Position numbers and translations under genes: made by a program. A DNA stretch of 47,005 nt from CAZGOM01 sp964542875 (lineage in GTDB: Bacteria > Planctomycetota > Phycisphaerae > Phycisphaerales > Phycisphaeraceae), in the NCBI GenBank assembly GCA_964542875.1, contig CAZIWA010000031.1:1-47005 (forward strand). The letters are read 5' to 3'. The notes beneath the pieces were generated by a model. That model made no database searches and was not told the origin of the DNA. It worked only from the letters and a program-made list of their open reading frames with translations. Positions 26,339 through 33,186 of this stretch are shown here, piece by piece (the first letter of the stretch is position 1; every line of letters begins with the position of its first letter).

Positions 26339-27175
26339 TCACCCCGCCCCAACCACCTCACGCAGCCGCGCCAGTTCATCCAGCAATCCCAGCGTCACGT
26401 CCAGCGGCAGCATCGTCGCCGCGTCAGACTTCGCCACCTTCGGGTTCGTGTGCGTCTCGATGAACAGGCACTGCACGCCGATCGCCACCGCGGCCTTCGC
26501 CAAAAGCGGCGCCCGTTCAGGCCGCCCGCCGGACGTAGCCCCTTCGCCCGGCTTCTGCGTCGAATGCGTCACGTCGAAGCACACCGGCCATCCCAGGTCC
26601 ATCATGTCGCCAACGCCCACAAAATCGTTCACCAGCCGGTGATACCCGAAAAACGTCCCGCGCTCCGTCAGCATGATGTTCGCCTGCTTGCCCGCCTGCT
26701 GATACCCCTCCGTCAGCTTCTTCACCGCGTTCCCCATCTCCTGAGGCGAAAGAAACTGCCCTTTCTTCACATTCACCGGCTGGCCCGTCGCCGCCGCCGC
26801 CACCAGCAAATCCGTCTGCCGACACAAAAACGCGGGAATCTGCAGCAAATCCACCGCCTGCGCCGCTGGTGCCGCATGGTGCGATTCATGGATATCGGTC
26901 GTCGCCGGCACGCCCAGCTTACGCCGCACCTTGTCCATCAGCGCCAGGCCCTCATCCAGCCCCGCGCCGCGGTAGCTGCCGATGGAGCTCCGGTTGGCCT
27001 TGTCGTAGCTAGCCTTGAAGATGTACGTCATCCCCAGCTTCGCGCACTTGTCGCGCACCTTCTCGCCCACCGTAAGGCAAAGCTCTTCAGACTCCGCCAG
27101 GCATGGCCCCGCGATAATCGCCAAAGCCTGCCCGCGCCCGATCTTCACTTTGTTGCCGACCGTAATCGTTTGCAT
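26339..27175 (-). CDS. kdsA: 3-deoxy-8-phosphooctulonate synthase
   Basis: A 278-residue enzyme that joins phosphoenolpyruvate and arabinose 5-phosphate to make Kdo 8-phosphate, the precursor of the inner core sugar of lipopolysaccharide. Motifs in order: IIAGPCLAES, FKASYDKANRSS, TTDIHE, QIPAFLCRQTDLL, VKKGQFLSPQEM, TERGTFFGYHRLVND, FDVTHSTQKPG, ETHTNP. The Cys in AGPC is the residue that in the metal-dependent class replaces Asn of the E. coli enzyme, so this one should need a divalent metal. The start at 27175 gives MQTITVGNKVKIG and has GGAGAAG upstream; the frame is open 39 nt further. It implies a Gram-negative outer membrane. Confidence 0.96.
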   Translation of the reverse strand: MQTITVGNKVKIGRGQALAIIAGPCLAESEELCLTVGEKVRDKCAKLGMTYIFKASYDKANRSSIGSYRGAGLDEGLALMDKVRRKLGVPATTDIHESHHAAPAAQAVDLLQIPAFLCRQTDLLVAAAATGQPVNVKKGQFLSPQEMGNAVKKLTEGYQQAGKQANIMLTERGTFFGYHRLVNDFVGVGDMMDLGWPVCFDVTHSTQKPGEGATSGGRPERAPLLAKAAVAIGVQCLFIETHTNPKVAKSDAATMLPLDVTLGLLDELARLREVVGAG

Positions 27176-27272
27176 ATGTCTCGCTTCTCCAGGATTCGTT
27201 TTGTTCGATTTCACTCGCCATCAGGCACACGTCAGAGGCAAGGGTGCGCAGCCTCAGCGTTATTCAACGGTT

Positions 27273-27302
27273 CTAATTCATAGCCCATAATTCGTAATTT
27301 CT
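27273..27302 (+). repeat. Heptamer array, TAATTCG class (4 units)
   Basis: Four 7-bp units (TAATTCA, TAGCCCA, TAATTCG, TAATTTC) lie between the kdsA start and the deoC stop. The same class is at 30389 and 46934. Confidence 0.8.
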
Positions 27303-28016
27303 TCAATACCCCGCGCCGCCCGAAAGCCCCTGCACGATCGCCACGCCCGCCGAACACCCCAGCCGATCGGCGCCCGCATCGATCATCGTCTTGGCGTCCT
27401 GCGCATTCCGGATGCCGCCGGAGGCTTTCACGTAAAGCCCGCCCGCGTGTTTCTTCATCAGGGAAACCGCCGACGCGCTCGCGCCGCCGGCCCCATGAAA
27501 CCCAGTGGACGTCTTCACGAAATCAATCCCGGATTCCCGCGCCGCCTGGCACGCGCAGGCGATGCGCGCCTCGGCTTCGTCTGCGCTCACATCCTTCATC
27601 AAAAACGCGCTTTCGATGATCACTTTGATCACCACGCTCCGGTTGGCCGCGCGCGCCGCGCGCACGATTTCCATGTATTCCGTCTTGGCCCCCGCCAGGT
27701 CCTTCTCCATCAGCGTCGGCAAAAACGCCACAAAATCCACTTCCTGCGCGCCGTCTTTCACCACCGACGCCGCTTCGATCGCCTTGATCGTCGCCTTATT
27801 CGCGCCCAGCGGAAACCCCGCCACCGCACACGTCTTCACGTTCGACCCCGCCAGCAGCCTCGCCACCGTCGGCACCCACACACCCGTCACGCACACCGAA
27901 GCAAAGCCGTACTCCAGCGCTTCCTTGGCGGTCTGCGTGATCTGCCCCAATGTCGCCTCAGGTTTCAGCAGCGTATGGTCGATCCGTCCGGCGATAGTCA
28001 TTGATAGAGCCCGCAT
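27303..28016 (-). CDS. deoC: Deoxyribose-phosphate aldolase
   Basis: A 237-residue class I aldolase that splits 2-deoxyribose 5-phosphate into glyceraldehyde 3-phosphate and acetaldehyde. The TIM-barrel landmarks are IDHTLLKPEAT at the start, VIKVIIESAF with the Schiff-base Lys, FVKTSTGF, and VKASGGIR with the second catalytic Lys. The C-terminal glycine-rich end is typical. The start is uncertain: neither this ATG nor the one five codons later (28001) has a good Shine-Dalgarno. Both sides of the gene carry heptamer arrays of different classes. No other deo gene is adjacent. Confidence 0.94.
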   Translation of the reverse strand: MRALSMTIAGRIDHTLLKPEATLGQITQTAKEALEYGFASVCVTGVWVPTVARLLAGSNVKTCAVAGFPLGANKATIKAIEAASVVKDGAQEVDFVAFLPTLMEKDLAGAKTEYMEIVRAARAANRSVVIKVIIESAFLMKDVSADEAEARIACACQAARESGIDFVKTSTGFHGAGGASASAVSLMKKHAGGLYVKASGGIRNAQDAKTMIDAGADRLGCSAGVAIVQGLSGGAGY

Positions 28017-28052
28017 TTAAAAGGAGTCACCAAACCTCATACACGCCCCAAA

Positions 28053-28150
28053 TCATAACTCTTGACACAACCCCGGGACGACTCTTAACTCCAAAACTCT
28101 TGACTCTGAAACTCTTGACGCAGAACACAGGACGCAGGACACGGGATCTC
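28053..28150 (+). repeat. Long heptamer array changing class along its length
   Basis: About 13 units with 7-bp (occasionally 8-bp) spacing. The first half uses ACTCTTG/ACTCTGA units and the second half changes to ACGCAGG/ACACGGG. The change without loss of register argues that the period matters more than the sequence. It fills the space between deoC and the alpha/beta hydrolase gene. Confidence 0.85.
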
Positions 28151-28164
28151 TTCCTCAATTCCGA

Positions 28165-29112
28165 TCAAAACGGCTCCCTCCCTGCCGCCACCGCTTTCAC
28201 AAACCCCTGCACCAGCGCCTCATACCTATCCGGCTCGCGCATGTACAAGTCCTGATGCCCCGCACCCTCAAACACTTCCAGCTTTCCTTTAGGCGACGCT
28301 TCCACGATCTCCTTCGCCGCCCCCACCGGGCACACCGGGTCAAGGTCCCCATGCAGCATCAAAAGTGGGCACTTCAAACCCTTGGCATGCCCCACCCGGT
28401 CAAACGCCGCATCCGAGCAATACCAGAAAGACAAATGCCGCTTGATCAAAAACATGAATGGAAACATCGGCAGGCCATTGGCCCTGGCATACCCTTCGAT
28501 CGGCTGCATCCCCAATCGGTAACCCCCATCGCCGATCACTCCGATGATATGCCCATACCGCTCCGGCTCCTTGGCCGCGCGCGCAGCAGCGGCGATCGAA
28601 ATGCCCGCACCCATCGAGTGCCCCATCAGCACCACCGGCCGGTCCGGGCTCTCCCGATGCACTTCTTCCAACACGCACAAAAGGTCTTCCACCTCCGTCG
28701 TCCCCAGCCGGCTCGCCGGCGCTGGAGACTCCCCCTGCCCCCGCAGGTCATACATCCACACCCGGCTCGACACCCCCACCACAGCCTGCAGCGGCGTCAG
28801 CATCCCAAACCGGCTGTCCGCCCATCCATGCGTCTTCACCACCACCGGCCCCGCCGCATCGCCCCCCGCCACCAGCCACGCCACAATCGGCGTCCCATCC
28901 CCCGCCTTTAGCGTCCGATCCTCAAACGCATGCCCCAGGTCCATCGGCGAAGTCGGCATCCCATACGCCACCATCGTCGCAAACGTCACCCGCTTGGGAT
29001 GCGTCAAAAACCGCAACCCCGCCAGGGTGATCGCAGCCACGCAAAGCGCCCCGGCAACAATAAAAAGAACTAACAATCCCAGCATAAGGATGTGTAGTTT
29101 ACGAAACTTCAC
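28165..29112 (-). CDS. Membrane-anchored alpha/beta hydrolase
   Basis: A 315-residue protein with an N-terminal membrane anchor (basic KFRKLH, then LMLGLLVLFIVAGALCVAAI) and an alpha/beta-hydrolase domain facing away from the cytoplasm. The oxyanion strand is VVVKTHGWADSR, the nucleophile elbow is LMGHSMGAG, the acid is in LMLHGDLDPVCP and the His is in EGAGHQDLY, so the triad is complete. I choose GTG at 29112 because it retains the positive residues before the membrane helix; the frame is open to 29355 but would overlap the divergent gene at 29189. ATG at 29085 is the alternative. The substrate is unknown. Confidence 0.8.
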   Translation of the reverse strand: MKFRKLHILMLGLLVLFIVAGALCVAAITLAGLRFLTHPKRVTFATMVAYGMPTSPMDLGHAFEDRTLKAGDGTPIVAWLVAGGDAAGPVVVKTHGWADSRFGMLTPLQAVVGVSSRVWMYDLRGQGESPAPASRLGTTEVEDLLCVLEEVHRESPDRPVVLMGHSMGAGISIAAAARAAKEPERYGHIIGVIGDGGYRLGMQPIEGYARANGLPMFPFMFLIKRHLSFWYCSDAAFDRVGHAKGLKCPLLMLHGDLDPVCPVGAAKEIVEASPKGKLEVFEGAGHQDLYMREPDRYEALVQGFVKAVAAGREPF

Positions 29113-29188
29113 CCGTGTATAGTTGAAAACTCCGGAACTCTTCTCTGCTTCCTCTTTACCCCAAACCCGTAACCCAAAGGGCATTCTC

Positions 29189-30202
29189 ATGAAACCGATC
29201 CGCGCATGGGCCGCACAACAAGCCAAAGGCAAGCTCGCACCATTCGAATACAACCCCGGCGAGCTCGCGCCAGACGACGTTGAAATCAACGTCCAGTATT
29301 GCGGCCTCTGCCACTCCGACCTCTCCGTCCTCAACAACGATTGGGGCTTCTCCACCTACCCCTGCGTCTGCGGACACGAGGCCGTCGGCACCATCGCCGC
29401 CGTCGGCTCAAACGCCAAGGCCCTCAAAGTCGGCCAGCGCGTGGGTCTGGGCTGGAACTCAAACTCCTGCATGCAATGCCGCTCATGCCTCTCGGGCGAC
29501 CAACACCTCTGCGCCAAAGTCCAGCCCACCATCGCCGGCCACTACGGCGGCTTCGCTGACCGCGTCCGCGCACACTGGGCCTGGACCATCCCCCTCCCCG
29601 ATTCCCTCGACATCACCTCCGCCGGCCCGCTCCTCTGCGGCGGCATCACCGTCTTCGCCCCCTTCCTCATCCATAACATCAAGCCCACCGCGCGCGTCGG
29701 CGTCGTCGGCATCGGCGGCCTGGGCCACATGGCCCTCAAGTTCGCCAAAGCCTGGGGCTGTGAAGTCACCGCCTTCACCTCCAGTGAATCCAAATTCGAC
29801 GAAGCCAAATCCTTCGGCGCGCACAACGTCATCTCCTCCAAAGACTCCAACGCCCTCAAAAAGGCCGCCGGCTCCCTGGACCTCATCATCATCGCGGTGA
29901 ACGTCCCCATGGACTGGTCAGCCCTCATGGCCACCCTGGCCCCCAAAGGCCGCATGCACATCGTCGGCGCCGTCCTGGAGCCCATCCCCGTCGCCGCCTT
30001 CGACCTGATCATGGGTCAAAAGGAAGTCTCCGGCCAGCCCACCGGCTCCCCCGTCGCCATGGCCACCATGCTCGACTTTGCCGCCCGCCACCAAATCGCC
30101 CCCCAGGTCGAACACTTCCCCATGAGCCAGATCAACGAAGCCCTCGCCCACCTCAAAGCCGGCAAAGCCCGCTACCGCATCGTCCTCGACGCCTCAAAAT
30201 AA
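29189..30202 (+). CDS. Zinc-dependent alcohol dehydrogenase (cinnamyl alcohol/YahK type)
   Basis: A 337-residue medium-chain dehydrogenase. Catalytic zinc ligands are Cys41 (CGLCHSD) and His63 (CGHEAVG), with a further Cys near 152. The structural zinc loop is complete (Cys94, 97, 100 and 108 in CMQCRSCLSGDQHLC). The nucleotide-binding loop is VGIGGLGHMALKFAKAWG with TSSESK after the next strand, the form expected for NADP(H). The family reduces aldehydes to alcohols. The start at 29189 has AAAGGG 8 nt upstream; three heptamer-like CCCAAAC units run into that site. A strong terminator follows, so the gene is a single unit. Confidence 0.93.
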   Translation: MKPIRAWAAQQAKGKLAPFEYNPGELAPDDVEINVQYCGLCHSDLSVLNNDWGFSTYPCVCGHEAVGTIAAVGSNAKALKVGQRVGLGWNSNSCMQCRSCLSGDQHLCAKVQPTIAGHYGGFADRVRAHWAWTIPLPDSLDITSAGPLLCGGITVFAPFLIHNIKPTARVGVVGIGGLGHMALKFAKAWGCEVTAFTSSESKFDEAKSFGAHNVISSKDSNALKKAAGSLDLIIIAVNVPMDWSALMATLAPKGRMHIVGAVLEPIPVAAFDLIMGQKEVSGQPTGSPVAMATMLDFAARHQIAPQVEHFPMSQINEALAHLKAGKARYRIVLDASK

Positions 30203-30227
30203 CCCCACAATCCATCGCATCCCTCTG

Positions 30228-30256
30228 AAACAGCACGGCCCCGCCGTGCTGTTTTT
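30228..30256 (+). terminator. Rho-independent terminator of the alcohol dehydrogenase gene
   Basis: Arms AAACAGCACGG / CCGTGCTGTTT, loop CCCCG, then further T residues, 26 bp after the stop. Confidence 0.92.
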
Positions 30257-30339
30257 CTACGTAATGTCGCTCCATTTTTATACCCGTGGGTACCTGGGGC
30301 TGGTTTCTGAACCTGCCCCGGAATCCGCCAGCCCCCGAC

Positions 30340-30425
30340 AAATGAATCACCCCAAACGCCCCACCATCAAACCGACACTCTTCAATCCTCAATTCATATT
30401 TCATAACTCGTAATTCGTAATTCAC
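30340..30425. repeat. Partial family 2 repeat followed by TAATTCG heptamer array
   Basis: 30343-30380 matches the 3' half of family 2 (GAATCAC..., ACCATCAAACCG), and 30389-30425 holds five 7-bp units of the TAATTCG class. The same two modules in the same order occur at 46809-46960. The heptamer array runs into the 3' end of the PAP2 gene. Confidence 0.75.
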
Positions 30426-31122
30426 TCCCCAACCGCTTCCTCTTCCACCCGCAAGGCGAATCAATCCACCCAGCCCCCACCACCACGTAATAGATCAAAA
30501 ACGTCACCGACGCCCCCACCAACAACCCCGTCAACACATCGCTGATGTAGTGCGCCCTCACCCAAATCCGGGTTGACGCCAACACCAGGCAACACGGAAC
30601 CGTCAACCACCGCCACTGTGGAAAGTACAGCCAAAGCACCGCAAGAATGGCCCCTGACGTCGTCGAATGTCCCGATGGCATCGAGTTAAACACATACCCG
30701 ACCTTCATCGGCGTAAATCCAAACCAGCCATGCTCAAAAAAACCTTTAGGCCGATACCGGCCAACCAAAATCTTAATGATGTTCGTCAGAATCCCCGTCA
30801 GCGCCACCGCGGCAAAAATCACGGTCCACACCATCCCCGCTTTCAGGTTTTTCGCAACCAGGAAAAACCATCCCGCCACCACGCCTGTGGGCACCAGCCA
30901 AACCCAGCCTTCTCCCAATTTCGTCAGCCAATCCATCGATACAAAAAACCAGTCCGGCAGCCCCACCGCCCACTTGGCGACCGCCAGATCCCAGTACATA
31001 AAACTCAAAACCGAAAACACCGCCACCAGCCCAAACGCAATTGAAAACACCCCCAGCATTGCCTCCACTGAAGGCCGATCGCTGCTTGCGCCGCTGCATT
31101 TCTGATTCGATTCGTCCACCAT
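30394..31122 (-). CDS. PAP2 family membrane phosphatase
   Basis: A 242-residue integral membrane protein with about six helices. The three phosphatase signatures are present in order: KILVGRYRP, MPSGHSTTSG, and STRIWVRAHYISDVLTG, with the catalytic His in each of the last two. Such enzymes remove phosphate from lipids such as phosphatidic acid or undecaprenyl pyrophosphate. The start is taken at ATG 31122; a GTG two codons earlier is possible. The last codons (reading SELRITSYEI and stop) are made entirely by the AATTCG heptamer array, so the protein's end was set by a repeat insertion. Confidence 0.88.
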   Translation of the reverse strand: MVDESNQKCSGASSDRPSVEAMLGVFSIAFGLVAVFSVLSFMYWDLAVAKWAVGLPDWFFVSMDWLTKLGEGWVWLVPTGVVAGWFFLVAKNLKAGMVWTVIFAAVALTGILTNIIKILVGRYRPKGFFEHGWFGFTPMKVGYVFNSMPSGHSTTSGAILAVLWLYFPQWRWLTVPCCLVLASTRIWVRAHYISDVLTGLLVGASVTFLIYYVVVGAGWIDSPCGWKRKRLGSELRITSYEI

Positions 31123-31160
31123 CCCCACACAATAACGGATTTAATCCAAACAACCCCATT

Positions 31161-31190
31161 GCGCGCCATGCTTTCGTCCGTGTAAGCACG
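31161..31190. repeat. Repeat family 5, copy 3 (diverged)
   Basis: GCGCGCCATGCTTTCGTCCG followed by a TGTAAGCACG arm: a degenerate hairpin of the family seen at 18935, 25914 and 40500. Confidence 0.55.
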
Positions 31191-31238
31191 TCTGCATCTG
31201 CGATTAACATCAATGCCTCACATCGTCTCGTCAACCCC

Positions 31239-31823
31239 TCACCTTCCCGGAAAACATTGCTGCGGATACTTATTGTCCGGGCACTTCTTCACCGCGCCGC
31301 TCGCAAGACTGGCCCCTTCGTTTGATTCCTGCTTTAGCCACTTGTCCACGGCCTTCGGGCTCGCCACCAGATGCCCGTCGATAAGCCGTTTTGAGTCCTC
31401 CAGGCTTGGCCCTATCGGCGGTACAGGCCCCGCATCCCCCGCCGCAGGAGGAACTGGCCGGCTCATCTCTTCATCCAGCTTCAACTGCACCTCTTTCGCT
31501 TCCGGCGTATACGTCTCCAAATACCCGATATACCACTCTTTCTCATTGCACTTCCCACACGAAAACACATTCGCCCTCACTCCCGCCGGCTTGCTTCCCG
31601 CCGCCTGGCTCGGCGTATTGATCGGCGGATATTCCTTCGCAGACGCTACAAACAACTCCCCCGTCATCGTGTCGTAAAAATACAACTCCGTAGGCGGCCG
31701 CGCCGTCCCTCCCCCCGTCCCATTAAACGCATACATCACCGCCAGGAACATCACCACCACGCTCACGATCACCACCAGCACCGAATGTCGGTTCATGAAC
31801 TCGCGGATCGATATCTTCGCCAT
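31239..31823 (-). CDS. Membrane-anchored CGKC-family protein, paralogue 1
   Basis: A 194-residue protein with one N-terminal membrane helix (VLVVIVSVVVMFLAVMYAF) after a basic start. The extracytoplasmic part contains ELYFYDTMTGELF, EYPPINTP, AGVRANVFSCGKCNEKEWYI, GYLETYTPEAKE, DGHLVAS, VDKWLKQES and a final KKC...KYPQQCFP. Nearly all these blocks are shared with the next gene upstream (31848-32546), so the two arose by duplication. The four Cys (a CGKC pair and two near the end) are conserved in both and may bind metal or form disulfides. I do not recognise the function. GAGGGTGG precedes the start. The pair has the same direction with a 24-bp gap, so it is an operon. Confidence 0.75.
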   Translation of the reverse strand: MAKISIREFMNRHSVLVVIVSVVVMFLAVMYAFNGTGGGTARPPTELYFYDTMTGELFVASAKEYPPINTPSQAAGSKPAGVRANVFSCGKCNEKEWYIGYLETYTPEAKEVQLKLDEEMSRPVPPAAGDAGPVPPIGPSLEDSKRLIDGHLVASPKAVDKWLKQESNEGASLASGAVKKCPDNKYPQQCFPGR

Positions 31824-31847
31824 CATCCACCCTCTTTCTTGAATCAG

Positions 31848-32546
31848 TCATATCCCGGGCCGAACGCCGTTGGACTCCGGAAAACACTGAATCGGATACT
31901 TCCCGCTGGCACACTTTTTCATTGCGGCATTCACAAGCGCCGCCCCTTCCGGCGACTCCTGCTTGAACCACTTGTCGATCATTTCGTACCTGGCCACCAG
32001 GTGTCCCTCGGAAATAAGCATCATCTCTTGCGGTGTCGGCCCTATTCCCAGCGACTTCTCCCCGTTCTTCGCCTTTTCGTGATCTTTCTTCCGGGCTTCC
32101 GGATCCATCCTTGCATACTCCTCCATCTCTTTATTCAGCCGCACCTGCGCCTCTTTCGCCTGTGGCAAATAGATCTCCAGGTATCCGATATACCACTCGC
32201 TCTCTTTGCACTTCCCGCAGCTGAACACGTTCGCCTTCACCCCCGCCGGTATCCCATTGGGCAGCATGCTCTTATCAGGCGTGTTGATTGGCGGGTACAA
32301 CTCCACCGCCGCCGGAAATAACTTTCCCGTCATAACGTCGTAATAAAACACCTCCTGAATCACCCTCGGCCTTACCTTCTCCGCCGCCGCCTCGCCCGCC
32401 TCTTTTTCCGGTTGAGTCGCCGCAGGCTGCGTCGCCGCACCTGCGCCCTCTTGCTCGGCCGCCTCGCCCATCCCAATCCACACTGTTCCGCTTACAACGG
32501 CCAACGCCATAAACACAGCCCAACCGCCGCGCAGTGAATGATTCAT
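31848..32546 (-). CDS. Exported CGKC-family protein, paralogue 2
   Basis: A 232-residue protein with a signal peptide or anchor (GGWAVFMALAVVSGTVWIG) followed by an Ala/Glu/Gln-rich linker with two ATQP repeats. It then shows the blocks shared with the downstream paralogue: VFYYDVMTGKLF, ELYPPINTP, AGVKANVFSCGKCKESEWYI, GYLEIYLPQAKE, EGHLVAR, IDKWFKQES and KKC...KYPIQCFP. An insertion of about 20 charged residues (MDPEARKKDHEKAKNG) distinguishes it. AAGGGG lies 7 nt before the ATG at 32546; the frame is open 42 nt further. The function is not recognised. A Phe/Tyr-Tyr-Asp-x-x-T-G-x-L-F block is something I recall from other planctomycete exported proteins, but I cannot confirm it. Confidence 0.75.
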   Translation of the reverse strand: MNHSLRGGWAVFMALAVVSGTVWIGMGEAAEQEGAGAATQPAATQPEKEAGEAAAEKVRPRVIQEVFYYDVMTGKLFPAAVELYPPINTPDKSMLPNGIPAGVKANVFSCGKCKESEWYIGYLEIYLPQAKEAQVRLNKEMEEYARMDPEARKKDHEKAKNGEKSLGIGPTPQEMMLISEGHLVARYEMIDKWFKQESPEGAALVNAAMKKCASGKYPIQCFPESNGVRPGI

Positions 32547-32954
32547 CTTGAATCCCCTTGGAAAAAAGAAAAGGAAACCACACCCCAATCATACCCCGCC
32601 AACCTCCCCCCACGAACAATTTGCAATCCTTCTTCGTGGGGCGCGGCCGAGTCCGCGAGTCCCACCGTGCCGCTCGCCAGACCCGCCAAACAAACGAATC
32701 ACCAAAAACGCACCTCCCTCAAACCAGTGTCTTCTTCAAGCTCGTTGGCCAAGCCCCGACAGGGGCATCAGCCCGTAGCCGTGAGTCAGCGAGTCTTCGA
32801 ACGCAGCCCACGGTAAGCGGCTCTCATGAATAACTCCTATTCTTTCTGCGACCTCGATGGTCGCTGAAAGACCTCTCCACCAAGCCCCAACAACACACTT
32901 CTCCTCTTTCCGAATACCTTTTCAATCTTCATCAAAATCGATCCACCCTCGCCC

Positions 32955-33034
32955 GCCAAAACCAAGCATGTAAATCTTGAATCATCTTGTAAATCGTGTA
33001 ATAAATCCGCTCTTCGCATCTTAATTCCAGTCAA
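32955..33034. repeat. 9-bp-period repeat, copy 2
   Basis: AAGCATGTAAATCTTGAATC followed by similar 9-10-bp units and a final TTAATTCCAGTCAA, matching 38406-38535. In the other copies CAGTCAA is followed by AAATTCCG; here the match stops exactly at the intron boundary. Confidence 0.75.
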
Positions 33035-33133
33035 TCGGGATAGGGGCGGGCCTTGCGGCCCGACCCCTCCCACACCACCGTACGTACGGATCCGTATACG
33101 GCGCACCTCCAAATGATGAAACATGCTCGGCAC
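33034..33133 (-). mobile_element. Group II intron remnant: 5' end plus domains V and VI
   Basis: On the minus strand the segment begins GTGCC (group II consensus GTGYG). It then holds a domain V hairpin: stem CCGTA/TACGG, a two-base CG bulge on the 3' side, an upper stem TACG/CGTA and a GATC tip, with CGC at the catalytic-triad position. Next comes a domain VI stem (GGGAGGGG...CCCC-TA-TCCC) with a bulged A as the expected branch point, ending in CCCGAT. Domains I-IV and the maturase gene are absent. It follows a terminator stem directly, the site preferred by bacterial class C introns. Splicing is not expected. Confidence 0.72.
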
Positions 33134-33165
33134 AAAAAAAACGGACGGCTCTCAAAGCCGTCCGT
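33134..33165 (-). terminator. Rho-independent terminator of the L,D-transpeptidase gene
   Basis: On the minus strand ACGGACGGCT / AGCCGTCCGT form a perfect 10-bp stem with a 5-nt loop and seven T residues, 21 bp after the stop codon at 33187. Confidence 0.93.
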
Positions 33166-33186
33166 CTTCATTCAAAATCCAAAATC

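Larger units (their letters stand above)
32547..33186. repeat. 640-bp spacer made of repeats and an intron remnant
   Basis: 32636-32735 is family 2 (GCGCGGCCGAGTCCGCGAG, then CGCCAAACAAACGAATCAC); 32752-32870 is family 6 (CAGCCCGTAGCCGTGAGTCA, AGTCTTCGAACGCAGCCCAC); about 32955-33034 is the 9-bp-period repeat; 33034-33133 is a group II intron remnant; 33134-33165 is a terminator. No gene is seen. Confidence 0.7.

Noticed and set aside
28165..29355. Full 396-residue version of the alpha/beta hydrolase
   Set aside because: The extra N-terminus is the antisense of the alcohol dehydrogenase 5' end and precedes the membrane anchor; the GTG at 29112 fits the protein better.
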